DNA of 64,000 bases from an uncultured Oscillospiraceae bacterium (GTDB taxonomy: Bacteria > Bacillota > Clostridia > Oscillospirales > Oscillospiraceae): positions 1-64,000 of the forward strand of contig CAKTIM010000004.1 in assembly GCA_934565795.1 (NCBI GenBank), given 5' to 3'. Position numbers and translations under genes: made by a program. A model generated the notes under the pieces. The model was not told the origin of the DNA, ran no database searches, and saw nothing but the letters and a program-made list of their open reading frames with translations. This document shows, in pieces, positions 16,844 to 25,239 of this stretch (position 1 is its first letter; the number at the start of each line of letters is the position of its first letter).

Positions 16844-18262
16844 ATGGATCTGACGCTCATTGGTCATGATGACCGCTATGCGGTGGAGCAGCTGCTGTTG
16901 GCGCTGTTCCCGGAGAATGCCCCGGTGGAGGCGGTGTCCCGGCTGTTCCGGGGCGGTACCTACATCACCGTCCGGGCGGAGATCACCCTGGACGGGAAAA
17001 AGGCCTGCGCCACCCGGCGGCTGAAAGCGGCGGAGGAGACTGTCCGGCTGCGCCGGAGGGCGCTGCAGCAAAGCGTTTATCTTGCCGCCGTGCAGCTGCT
17101 GCCTGGGGAGCCTGCCTGGGGGGCGCTGGCGGGCGTGCGGCCCACCAAGCTCACCACTAGGCATCTGCTGGAGGGAGGCACCCCCGCCTCCGCCGAGAAA
17201 ATGCTGCGGGACGTGTATTTCGTCACCTCCGCCCGGCGGCGTCTGGCAGTGGAATGCTCCCAGGCCACGGTGCGGGCCATGCGGCTGCTGGAGCTGGGGG
17301 ATCTGTCGCTGTATGTGGGCATTCCCTTCTGCCCCACCCGCTGCGCCTATTGCAGCTTCGTCAGCCGAACGGTGGGCAAGAAAACGGAGCTTTTAGAGCC
17401 GTATCTGGAGGCGCTGCTGAAGGAAATTACACTCACCGGCGCTTTGCTGCGCAAGTCCGGCCACCGGCTGCGTACCTTGTATATCGGGGGCGGCACTCCC
17501 ACCACCCTGACTGGCCCCCAGCTGGCGCGGCTGATGGACGCCATTGCCGCCGCCTTTGACCTGTCGGGCTGCCTGGAATACACCGTGGAGGGCGGCCGGC
17601 CGGATACCCTGGACGCTGAAAAGCTGCAAACCATCCGCGCCCACGGGGCGAACCGCATGAGCATCAACCCCCAGACCATGGAGGACGCCGTGCTCCGCGC
17701 CTGCGGGCGGCCCCACCGGGCGGAAGATGTGCTCCGCGCCTATGACGAAGCCCGGGCGGCGGGCTTTGAGGCCATCAACATGGATTTGATCGCGGGACTG
17801 CCGGAGGACACCGTGGCGGGCTTCTGCCGCAGCCTGGATCAGGTGGCGGCCCTGGGCCCCTCCAACATCACCGTGCACACCCTGGCCCTGAAAAAGGGAG
17901 CCGACCTCTTTGAAAAGCGGGGGAGCCTGCCCAGCGCCGAGGATGTGACAGAGATGGTGGCCTATGCCAGCCGAACGCTGTCCGCCCTGGGCTACCGGCC
18001 CTACTATCTGTACCGGCAGAAATACATGTCCGGCTCCTTTGAAAATGTGGGCTGGAGCCGGGACGGGATGGACTGCCTGTACAATATCTACATGATGGAG
18101 GAAGTGCACACCATCCTCTCCCTGGGGGGCGGCGGCATGAACAAGGTCAATTTGCCCGACGGCACCTTGCAGCGCTTCCACAATCCCAAATTCCCGGAGC
18201 AGTACATCCAGCTCCTGCCCAAGGTTCTGGAGCAGAAGCAAGAGCTGTTCAAGCTGATATGA
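16844..18262 (+). CDS. hemZ: Radical-SAM coproporphyrinogen III oxidase-like protein HemZ
   Basis: 472 residues. A HemZ-specific N-terminal region (about 1-150) is followed by the radical-SAM/HemN-type core: GIPFCPTRCAYCSF (near residue 160) binds the 4Fe-4S cluster with the CX3CX2C pattern. GGGTPTTL and SINPQTM follow. It would convert coproporphyrinogen III to protoporphyrinogen IX without oxygen, although many HemZ-group proteins lack a tested function and no other haem gene is nearby. An AAGGAG site lies 7 bases before the ATG. It overlaps a possible upstream ATG of the next gene. Confidence 0.88.
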   Translation: MDLTLIGHDDRYAVEQLLLALFPENAPVEAVSRLFRGGTYITVRAEITLDGKKACATRRLKAAEETVRLRRRALQQSVYLAAVQLLPGEPAWGALAGVRPTKLTTRHLLEGGTPASAEKMLRDVYFVTSARRRLAVECSQATVRAMRLLELGDLSLYVGIPFCPTRCAYCSFVSRTVGKKTELLEPYLEALLKEITLTGALLRKSGHRLRTLYIGGGTPTTLTGPQLARLMDAIAAAFDLSGCLEYTVEGGRPDTLDAEKLQTIRAHGANRMSINPQTMEDAVLRACGRPHRAEDVLRAYDEARAAGFEAINMDLIAGLPEDTVAGFCRSLDQVAALGPSNITVHTLALKKGADLFEKRGSLPSAEDVTEMVAYASRTLSALGYRPYYLYRQKYMSGSFENVGWSRDGMDCLYNIYMMEEVHTILSLGGGGMNKVNLPDGTLQRFHNPKFPEQYIQLLPKVLEQKQELFKLI

Positions 18263-18279
18263 CAGAAGGAGGCCTCACC

Positions 18280-19614
18280 TTGGATACTTTGATCGCCAAC
18301 GTCACCGCTGTGACCATGAATCCCAAAATGGAGGTGCTCTTCGGAGCCTACATCGGGATCGAGGGGGGCAAGATTGTCTCCGTCTCCCGGCAGGCCCCCA
18401 AGGAGCCGCCCCAGACCGTTATCGACGGCACCGGCATGGTGGCCATGCCCGGCCTGGTGAACTGCCACACCCACCTGGCGTCCTCCGTGCTGCGCAGCTA
18501 TACCGACGACCTGAGCAACGCCCAGGCGCTGGAGGAGCTGCTGAAAAAGGAGGCGAAGATGGATTCCCGCTGCGCCCGGGCGGCGGCGCTGCTGTCCATC
18601 GCGGAGTGCCTGCGCTTCGGCGTCACCTCCGTGTCCGACCTCTATTATTACCCGGACGCCACCGCCAAGGCCGTGGCCGAGTCGGGCATCAAGGCGAACC
18701 TGGCCCTGTCCAGCTACCGCTTCATCGACCAGAACGAGGAGTTCGACTTCGACACCGACGAGCAGTGTAAGGAGCTGGTGCGCCTGACGGAAAAATGGAA
18801 CGGCTTCGACGAGGGCCGGATCAAAATCAATGCCGGAATCTACGCCGAGTACACCAGCAACTACAAGCTCTGGGAGGGCCTGGTGGGCTATGCCAGCGAG
18901 CAGGGCCTAGGCCTCCAGCTCCATCTGGCCCAGACCCCCGGCGAGGTGGAGGGCTGCCTGGATCGCACCGGCATGAACCCCGGAGAGCTATTGAACTGCC
19001 ACGGGCTTTTCAATGTGCCCGTCACCGCCGCCGGGTGCGGCTACCTGGAGCCGGTGGAGCAGAAGATTCTGGGCCGGAAGAAGGTCACCGCCGTGGCCCT
19101 GCCCCTGTCCGCTGCCAAGAGCGGCATGGGCTGCGCCCACATCCTCGACTGCGTGCAGGCGGGAATGAACGTGGCCCTGGGCACCGACGGCGCGGTGGAG
19201 GCCGGGAACCTGGATATGTTCGAGATCATGCGGGGGGCCGCGCTGGCCGAGCGCAGCCGCAGGCAGGATGCCTCCGCCATGCCCAGCTCCGCCGTGCTGA
19301 TGATGGCCACGGTCTGCGGCGCGCAGGCCCAGGGCAGAAGCGAGGAATGCGGCATGCTCCAGGTGGGCATGGACGCCGACCTGATCCTGGTGGATTTCAC
19401 CGCACCCCACCTGATGCCCTGCCACAATGTGCTGAACGGCCTGGTGTTCTCCGCCAAGGGCGGGGACGTGGCCATGACCATGGTGCGGGGCAAAATCCTG
19501 TACCAGAACGGAAAGTTCCCCACCATCGACCTGTCGAAGGTGGTGGAGGAGCTGGTAAACGAGGCGATTCCGAAGCTCTTCCAGAAGGACGAGCCGACTG
19601 TGGAGGAAACGTGA
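18280..19614 (+). CDS. Amidohydrolase of the MTA/SAH-deaminase family, altered active site
   Basis: 444 residues, TIM-barrel metallohydrolase. Metal ligands are kept: NCHTH (near residue 61), His in LHLAQT (near 214) and Asp in LGTDGAVEAGNLDM (near 301). In the usual enzymes the third motif reads HxxET, with Glu as proton shuttle; here it is Gln. The HNPxSNxKL substrate motif is replaced by LPLSAAKSG. The family assignment is firm, but deamination of methylthioadenosine, adenosylhomocysteine or related compounds is doubtful. The start is TTG at 18280 with AGAAGGAGG 7 bases upstream; an ATG at 18259 overlapping the hemZ stop is the alternative. Confidence 0.85.
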   Translation: MDTLIANVTAVTMNPKMEVLFGAYIGIEGGKIVSVSRQAPKEPPQTVIDGTGMVAMPGLVNCHTHLASSVLRSYTDDLSNAQALEELLKKEAKMDSRCARAAALLSIAECLRFGVTSVSDLYYYPDATAKAVAESGIKANLALSSYRFIDQNEEFDFDTDEQCKELVRLTEKWNGFDEGRIKINAGIYAEYTSNYKLWEGLVGYASEQGLGLQLHLAQTPGEVEGCLDRTGMNPGELLNCHGLFNVPVTAAGCGYLEPVEQKILGRKKVTAVALPLSAAKSGMGCAHILDCVQAGMNVALGTDGAVEAGNLDMFEIMRGAALAERSRRQDASAMPSSAVLMMATVCGAQAQGRSEECGMLQVGMDADLILVDFTAPHLMPCHNVLNGLVFSAKGGDVAMTMVRGKILYQNGKFPTIDLSKVVEELVNEAIPKLFQKDEPTVEET

Positions 19615-21215
19615 TGTCGGAACAAAAAAAGCAGAACTTTTTGCAGGGCACGGCCCTGCTGGCCATGGCGACGGTGATCGTCAAGCTGGTGGGCGCGCTG
19701 TACAAGGTGCCGCTGAACGCCATCATCGGCGAAAAGGGCTTCGGCTATTTCAGCACCGCCTATGAAATCTATAATATCCTTCTGATGATCTCCACCGCCG
19801 GTCTGCCCGTGGCCATGAGCCGGATGATCTCCGAGGCCAGCAGCCTGGAGCACTACGGCCAGGTGCGGCAGGTGTATCTCACCGCCAAGCGGATCTTCCT
19901 GATCCTGGGCATTGCGGGAAGCGTCCTGATGACGGCCTTCTGCCGCCCGCTGGCCGCCTTCTGGAACCAGCCGGACGCCTGGGCGGCCATCGGCTTCCTG
20001 GGGCCCTGCGTGCTGCTGATCTGCATTATGAGCGCCTACCGGGGCTTCTTCCAGGGCCAGAGCAATATGATCCCCACCGCCGTTTCCCAGGTGCTGGAGG
20101 TGGTGACTAAGCTGGTGGTGGGCATGATCGCCGCCGTCGCCTTCCTGAAAGCCACCGCCAGCATCTCCCTGGCGGCGGGCGGCGCAATCCTGGGTGTGAC
20201 GGCCAGCTGCCTTGTCTCGGCGGTGTATCTCTTTGGCTGCTTCCGCAAGAGCTACCGGCAGCTGCCGGAAACCGGCGACACCCCCAAGAGCTTTGGGGCG
20301 ACGGCCAAGGAGCTGCTGAAGATTGCGGTGCCCATCACCGTCAGCTCCACCATTCTGTCCATCATCACCTCTCTGTCCAGCAAGATCTATATGGGCAGGC
20401 TTCTCGGCTCTGGCATCAGCCAGGAGGCGGCGGACACCATGCGGGGTGTGCACGTGATGACCCAGACCATCTATAACATGCCCTGCGCCTTCATCACCCC
20501 CATCACCGTGAGCATCATTCCCGCCATCACCGCCCAGATCACCCTGAAAAAGTTCCGGGAGACCCGAATGACCGAGGAATCCGCCATCCGCATCACCGGC
20601 ATTTTTGCCATGCCCTGCGCCGTGGGGCTGGTGTGCCTGGCCCGGCCCATTACCGCCCTGCTGGGCGGCTACACCGGGGAAAATCTGGTGCTGGCCGGGC
20701 AGATGATGACCGTGCTGGGTATCTCCGTGGTGTTCAATGCCCTGGTGCTGGTGACCACCGCCATCATGCAGGCCCACGGCAACGTGAACCGGCCGGTGGT
20801 GAACATGCTTATCGGCGGCATCATCAAGCTGATTATTGTATACGTCCTCACCGGCAACCGGGCCATCGGCATTGTGGGCACCCCCATCGGCACCCTGACC
20901 AGCTATGTGGTGATCTGTATTCTCAATGTGTTCTCCATCCGCTCCCTGGTGGAAGACCCGCCCCGGATGATCGTCAACCTGATCCGCCCGTTCCTGGCCG
21001 CCTGCGTCATGGGTGTGGCCGTCTGGCTGAGCTGGCGGGGCCTGTCCACCCTGGGCTTGACCGGGCTGACCGGCCGGGTGGTGCTGGCAGGCGTGCCGGT
21101 GGCCATCGGCTTTGTTGTGTACGTGCTGGCGGCCATTGCCCTGAAGGTCGTCACCCGGGAGGACTGCCTGCTGCTGCCCAAGGGTGAAAAAATAGCAAAG
21201 CTGCTGAAATTGTGA
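19614..21215 (+). CDS. SpoVB/MurJ-like polysaccharide or lipid flippase (MOP superfamily)
   Basis: 533 residues, about 14 hydrophobic segments. It begins KQNFLQGTALLAMATVIVKLVGALYKVPL, the typical start of stage V sporulation protein B / YabM-type flippases. The family moves lipid-linked glycans across membranes; SpoVB is needed for spore cortex synthesis. The ATG overlaps the preceding stop (TGATG) with a GGAGG site, so it is coupled to the amidohydrolase. Position next to hup and rqcP matches the yabM-yabO region of Bacillus, although mazG is missing. Confidence 0.9.
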   Translation: MSEQKKQNFLQGTALLAMATVIVKLVGALYKVPLNAIIGEKGFGYFSTAYEIYNILLMISTAGLPVAMSRMISEASSLEHYGQVRQVYLTAKRIFLILGIAGSVLMTAFCRPLAAFWNQPDAWAAIGFLGPCVLLICIMSAYRGFFQGQSNMIPTAVSQVLEVVTKLVVGMIAAVAFLKATASISLAAGGAILGVTASCLVSAVYLFGCFRKSYRQLPETGDTPKSFGATAKELLKIAVPITVSSTILSIITSLSSKIYMGRLLGSGISQEAADTMRGVHVMTQTIYNMPCAFITPITVSIIPAITAQITLKKFRETRMTEESAIRITGIFAMPCAVGLVCLARPITALLGGYTGENLVLAGQMMTVLGISVVFNALVLVTTAIMQAHGNVNRPVVNMLIGGIIKLIIVYVLTGNRAIGIVGTPIGTLTSYVVICILNVFSIRSLVEDPPRMIVNLIRPFLAACVMGVAVWLSWRGLSTLGLTGLTGRVVLAGVPVAIGFVVYVLAAIALKVVTREDCLLLPKGEKIAKLLKL

Positions 21216-21234
21216 TATTTTTCAAAGAAAACCC

Positions 21235-21263
21235 TTGCGTTTTGCATTTGATTATGTTAATCT
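21235..21263 (+). promoter_or_regulatory. Possible promoter of hup-rqcP
   Basis: TTGCGT (21235-21240), 17-bp spacer, TAATCT (21258-21263). A second -10-like TATAAT at 21278-21283 has no good -35. Either could serve; the leader would be about 100 nt. Confidence 0.4.
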
Positions 21264-21383
21264 AAAAAGGCTCTGTGTATAATGTTCACAGTCGGGGCGG
21301 AGGCGGCCCCTTTGCCGCGCCTGCCCGAGGATCGGGGGCTGTTCCCCCGCGATAAAAATCTATCGAAAAGAGGAAATTACAAC

Positions 21384-21659
21384 ATGAATAAGACTGAATT
21401 GATCGCTGCCGCCGCCGAAAAGACCGGCCTGACCAAGAAGGATACCGAGAAGGCTCTGAACGCCGCTCTGGAAGCCATCGCCGACGCCCTTGCCAAGAAC
21501 GACAAGGTGCAGGTCAGCGGCTTCGGCATCTTCGAGGTGAAGGAGCGCGAGGCGCGCATGGGCCGCAACCCCCGCACCGGCGAGACCATGGAGATTGCCG
21601 CCTCCCGTATGCCCGCTTTCAAGGCCAGCAAGACCCTGAAGGACGCCATCAGCAAGTAA
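21384..21659 (+). CDS. hup: HU-family DNA-binding protein
   Basis: 91 residues, full length for HU. It begins MNKTELIAAAAEKTGLTKKD and carries the arm motif GFGIFEVKEREARMGRNPRTGE, whose Pro residue intercalates in DNA. It is a nucleoid-associated, DNA-bending homodimer. The AAAAGAGGA ribosome site lies about 10 bases before this ATG. The rqcP start follows the stop by one base. Confidence 0.97.
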   Translation: MNKTELIAAAAEKTGLTKKDTEKALNAALEAIADALAKNDKVQVSGFGIFEVKEREARMGRNPRTGETMEIAASRMPAFKASKTLKDAISK

Positions 21660-21660
21660 C

Positions 21661-21900
21661 ATGCGCCTGGACAAATACCTGAAGGTCTCCCGCCTTATCA
21701 AGCGCCGGACGGTGGCCAACGAGGCCTGCGACAATGCCCGCATCAGCGTCAACGGCAGGCCCGCCAAGGCCAGCTACGACGTAAAGGTGGGCGACAAGAT
21801 CGAGATCTCCATGGGCGCCCGCACGGTGGCCGTGGAGGTTCTGCAGGTATCCGAAACCGTCCGCAAGGATGATGCGGCGGCCATGTACAAAGAGATTTGA
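21661..21900 (+). CDS. rqcP: S4-domain RNA-binding protein RqcP
   Basis: 79 residues, almost entirely an S4 domain (MRLDKYLKVSRLIKRRTVAN, then ISVNGRPAKASYDVKVGD). RqcP (YabO) stabilises the P-site tRNA during RqcH-driven poly-alanine tailing of stalled 50S subunits. The family and its place after spoVB and hup match Firmicute gene order. RqcH is not in the window. Translationally coupled to hup. Confidence 0.92.
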   Translation: MRLDKYLKVSRLIKRRTVANEACDNARISVNGRPAKASYDVKVGDKIEISMGARTVAVEVLQVSETVRKDDAAAMYKEI

Positions 21901-21903
21901 CGC

Positions 21904-21934
21904 AAAAAAGCTCCCCCGGTTGGGGGAGCTTTTT
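21904..21934. terminator. Bidirectional terminator between rqcP and the lipid kinase
   Basis: AAAAAAGCTCCCCC pairs with GGGGGAGCTTTTT, giving a T-run on each strand for two convergent genes. The stem resembles the family A repeat hairpins. Confidence 0.9.
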
Positions 21935-21940
21935 GCGGTC

Positions 21941-22870
21941 TTACCGCACCTGCGCCGCTTCCTTGATTTTGAGGCTGGCAGTGGTGGGATAGAAGAAGCG
22001 GATTTTTTCCGGGGCGATGTGGATGTGGATGTCCTGGGCGAAGCGCAGCTCGCCGTCCAGGTTGATGGGGTTGGGGCGGTCGCAGCGGATGGTGAGGGAA
22101 TCGGTGGTGAAGTGGCGGATCAGGCTCTCCAGCTGGCGGTATTTTCCGGCCTTGTATTTGCCGATGACCCTGGGCACCTGCAAACGGCTGACCTTTTTCA
22201 CCACCAGCACCTCCAGCCTGCCGTCGGTAGGGTCGGCCTCCGGGACGGGGTGGAAGCCGCCGCCGTAATACTGGCCGCTGCACACGCAGATCATGGTCTG
22301 CTCACTGTCGATGGTCTCGCCGTTAACTTCCAGCACGTAGTGCTCCCCGATGCCCCGAACCACGTTCACCACCGTGGACACCGCGTAAGCCCGGAAGCCC
22401 TGGAGCAACGGGATGCGCTTGTAGCCGGATACGTCGGTGCCGATGCGGGCATCCAGGCCCACGGAGCAGATGTTGAAGGCGTAGTCGTCGTTCACCCGGA
22501 TCAGATCAAAGCTGCGCTCCTGGGCATCCAGCAGCTGATCCAGGTCGGAAAAGGCGGCGGGATTGTCAAACATCCGCACAAAATCGTTCCCGCTGCCCCC
22601 GGCGTAGGCGGTGACGGCGACGTTGGGAAAGCCCCGGATGCCGGTGACGATCTCATTCAGCGTCCCGTCGCCCCCGCAGGCATAGATGCGCACGTCCTCC
22701 CCGGTCTCGGCGGCAGCGCGGGCAATCCTGGCGCAGTCCCCCGGCCCCATGGACACCCGAATCTCATATTTCAGCCGCCGCGCCCCACAGGCAGTACGAA
22801 TGGCGCTGGAATACTCCATGGTATGATCGCTGCTTCCCGCAGCAGGGTTGATGATAAATAGATGCTTCAT
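21941..22870 (-). CDS. Diacylglycerol/lipid kinase family protein
   Basis: 309 residues, DagK/YegS fold. N-terminal INPAAGSS and the nucleotide-binding ACGGDGTLNEIVTG (near residue 65) with AGGSGNDFVR after it are the family signatures. The C-terminal beta-sandwich contains FHPVPEADPTDGRLEV and NLDGE. It phosphorylates diacylglycerol or a related lipid at the membrane. The ribosome site is weak (AGAGA). Upstream lies repeat B copy 2. Confidence 0.92.
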   Translation of the reverse strand: MKHLFIINPAAGSSDHTMEYSSAIRTACGARRLKYEIRVSMGPGDCARIARAAAETGEDVRIYACGGDGTLNEIVTGIRGFPNVAVTAYAGGSGNDFVRMFDNPAAFSDLDQLLDAQERSFDLIRVNDDYAFNICSVGLDARIGTDVSGYKRIPLLQGFRAYAVSTVVNVVRGIGEHYVLEVNGETIDSEQTMICVCSGQYYGGGFHPVPEADPTDGRLEVLVVKKVSRLQVPRVIGKYKAGKYRQLESLIRHFTTDSLTIRCDRPNPINLDGELRFAQDIHIHIAPEKIRFFYPTTASLKIKEAAQVR

Positions 22871-22921
22871 AATTCTCTGTCTCTTTATATGTTTGATGTA
22901 AAATAAAGCCAGCCCGCCGAA

Positions 22922-23515
22922 CGGCAGCCCGTAGGCCTGACCGAAGAGGGCCTACCGCAGTGGGATTTTCTTAAAGGGTACGTTGAATGGAATGCACCCC
23001 ATCCGTAGGGGCGGATACCAGCCGCCCGCAACGTTGCTACTTCGGTAGCAGTGCGTTAAGTGGCACCGGCCAAAAGTCTCTGAGTCCGTAGGGGGCGGCA
23101 ATTTGCCGCCCCGCCATGTGCCGGGATTGAGCGGATCGTCTATACAGCTCACGTTCGTTACCTTTCGGGCGGCTAATATCCGATGAATCAATTGTATGAT
23201 TGCCACTGGCAATCATTGATATTTTGATTCGCTGCGCGGAGCACCACCCCTACGGACTCAGAGCGTTTAACATTGTACCTTTTTAACCGAATCTCTCTCG
23301 AAACCATCACCTGAGTGCCCTCTTCAGTCGCTGCGGCGACAGCTAATTAATTATTGTATCATTGCCACCGGCAATGATTGTTATTAAAGATTCGCTGCGC
23401 TCTGCAACACCCCACAGGGAAGCTTGGGGGATGGATACTTGAGGGTATACGTTGTTCTTTACTGCTTCCTAAACCGTGGGGTTTAGGGTCGGCAGGTTGC
23501 CGACCCCTACGGGGG
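22922..23515 (-). repeat. Repeat family B, full copy (minus orientation)
   Basis: About 590 bp of non-coding DNA that matches 38957-39545 as a reverse complement. It contains perfect internal palindromes, ATGATTGCC-A-C-T-GGCAATCAT (near 23200) and TCATTGCCACCGGCAATGA (near 23365), and modules GGCAATTTGCCGCC and GGTCGGCAGGTTGCCGACC. No convincing gene: an 86-codon frame exists, but it has no ribosome site and is frame-disrupted in the other copy. Confidence 0.85.
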
Positions 23516-23553
23516 CAGAAGGTTTTTACTGCTAGCTAAACCGACAGGCTCTC

Positions 23554-24681
23554 TTATTTCTTCCGATCCTCGAAGTACATGTAATAATCGCACTTGATCA
23601 TGCCGTTGTAGAGTTTTCGCTTTTTGTCGGCCCGTTTGCCGAAGTAGTGCTCGAATTCCGGCTCGCTGGTGATGATGTATTTTTTCCAGCCGTCGGCGAA
23701 TTTCAGGTGGCGGCCCAGGGCGGCGTAGAGGCGCTGGGCGCTCTGCTGCTCCAGCATCCGCTGGCCGTAGGGGGGATTGGAGATGAAGATACCGGCGTCG
23801 CTGGGCAGGCTCATTTTGGTGGCGTCGCCGTCCCGGAAGGTGATCAGACGATCCACCCCCGCCTTTCTGGCGTTGGCCATGGACAGCGATATGCACTTGG
23901 GATCGTTGTCGGAGCCCAGGATGCGGTAATTGCCCTTGAATTCCTTGTCCCGCATTTCCGTGCGCACGTCGCCCCAGATCTTCGCCTCCACCCAGGGGAA
24001 GGCCTCGGCGGAGAAGCGGCGGTACATGCCGGGGGCCTGGTTCCGGGCGATCAGCGCCGCCTCAATGGGGATGGTGCCGCTGCCGCAGAAGCCGTCCCAC
24101 AGGAATTCCCGGCCCCGGTAGTGGGCCAGGGTAATCATGGCGGCGGCCAGGGTCTCCCGCAGGGGGGCGTCGTTGCCGTTGGCCCGGTAGCCCCGCTTGT
24201 GCAGCCCCGGGCCGGAGGTATCCAGATACAGCTGCGCTCGGTCATTCATGACGGAAAATTGCAGCTGGAACTTATTGCCCGTCTCCGGCAGCCAGCTTAC
24301 GCCGTATTTTTCTCCCAGGCGACGGCTCGCCGCCTTTTTGATGATGGCCTGACAGTCCGGCACGCTCATAAGCTGGCTGTTTAGGCAGTGGCCCTTCACG
24401 GGGAACGCGCCGTCCTTGGGAATATAATCCTCCAGCGGGCAGCGGTACACACCCTGAAACAGCTCCTCGAAGCTGCGCGCCGGGAAGTCTGCCAGGACGA
24501 TCAGCACCCGCTCGCCGGTGCGCAGGCCCACGTTGGCCTTTGCCATGGCCCGCTCGTCCCCGGAAAACAGGACACGCCCGTTTTCCACCCGGACGTTTTC
24601 CAGGCCCATTCTTTTCAACTCGTCCCCCGCCAGGCCCTCCAGGCCGAACAGGCAGGGAACGGAAAATTCCATTTGATTCAT
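23554..24681 (-). CDS. THUMP-domain class I RNA methyltransferase (RlmL/YpsC-like)
   Basis: 375 residues. A THUMP RNA-binding region (about 1-160) is followed by a Rossmann methyltransferase domain. The N6-adenine/N2-guanine signature ISNPPYG lies near residue 308 and GSGTIPIEAALIA near 195. Homologues modify 23S rRNA guanosine at N2 (RlmL type) or tRNA; the exact target is not readable. An AGGAGG site lies 4 bases before the ATG. Last gene of the mtaB-queH-methyltransferase run, with small gaps. Confidence 0.9.
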   Translation of the reverse strand: MNQMEFSVPCLFGLEGLAGDELKRMGLENVRVENGRVLFSGDERAMAKANVGLRTGERVLIVLADFPARSFEELFQGVYRCPLEDYIPKDGAFPVKGHCLNSQLMSVPDCQAIIKKAASRRLGEKYGVSWLPETGNKFQLQFSVMNDRAQLYLDTSGPGLHKRGYRANGNDAPLRETLAAAMITLAHYRGREFLWDGFCGSGTIPIEAALIARNQAPGMYRRFSAEAFPWVEAKIWGDVRTEMRDKEFKGNYRILGSDNDPKCISLSMANARKAGVDRLITFRDGDATKMSLPSDAGIFISNPPYGQRMLEQQSAQRLYAALGRHLKFADGWKKYIITSEPEFEHYFGKRADKKRKLYNGMIKCDYYMYFEDRKK

Positions 24682-24692
24682 GTTTCCTCCTA

Positions 24693-25238
24693 TCAGGGAA
24701 TGATCCTGCTCTTTTTCAGATACCGCTCCTCCTCGGAAAAGACGCAGCCGCAGTACTTCTGAATATAGAAGCCCAGCTCCCGCGCCCGCTCCTGTCCGGC
24801 CCGGAAATAGGGCCGGAAGTCCCGGTATAAAAACGAAACGCCGTATTCCGCCGCCGCCCGCTGGGCCACCTCCCGCATCAGCTCATGCTGCTGATAGGGG
24901 CTGATGAACAGCGACGAGGTGAATGAATCGAAGCCGCCCTCCTTGGCCTGGCGGGCCGCCTCGAACAGGCGGAACTCATAGCACTTGACGCAGCGGTGCT
25001 CGATATCCTCCGCCACCGCCCGGACAAAGGGGCGCAGGCCGTAATCATTGCGCTCGATCAGGGGCAGGTCGATGGTCTGGGCGTATTCCCGCAGGCAGTT
25101 GCGGCGGGCGCGGTACTCGGTAAAGGGGTGGATATTGGGATTGTACCAGAAGCCGGTGACCTCCAGGCCATCGCCCCGCAGGACGTCGATGCACTGGTTG
25201 GCGCAGGGGGCGCAGCAGATGTGCAGCAGTGTTTTCAT
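24693..25238 (-). CDS. queH: Epoxyqueuosine reductase QueH
   Basis: 181 residues (former DUF208). Conserved Cys clusters: HICCAPCAN at the N-terminus, RCVKCYEFRL (near residue 93) and YCGCVFSEEERY (near 160). These bind the iron-sulfur cluster. It reduces epoxyqueuosine to queuosine in tRNA, replacing QueG. Start codon one base after the mtaB stop, so translation is coupled. No other queuosine gene lies in the window. Confidence 0.95.
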   Translation of the reverse strand: MKTLLHICCAPCANQCIDVLRGDGLEVTGFWYNPNIHPFTEYRARRNCLREYAQTIDLPLIERNDYGLRPFVRAVAEDIEHRCVKCYEFRLFEAARQAKEGGFDSFTSSLFISPYQQHELMREVAQRAAAEYGVSFLYRDFRPYFRAGQERARELGFYIQKYCGCVFSEEERYLKKSRIIP

Positions 25239-25239
25239 A

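Noticed and set aside
22922..23515. Insertion sequence with transposase
   Set aside because: No transposase-like frame or remnant is found in any of the three family B copies.
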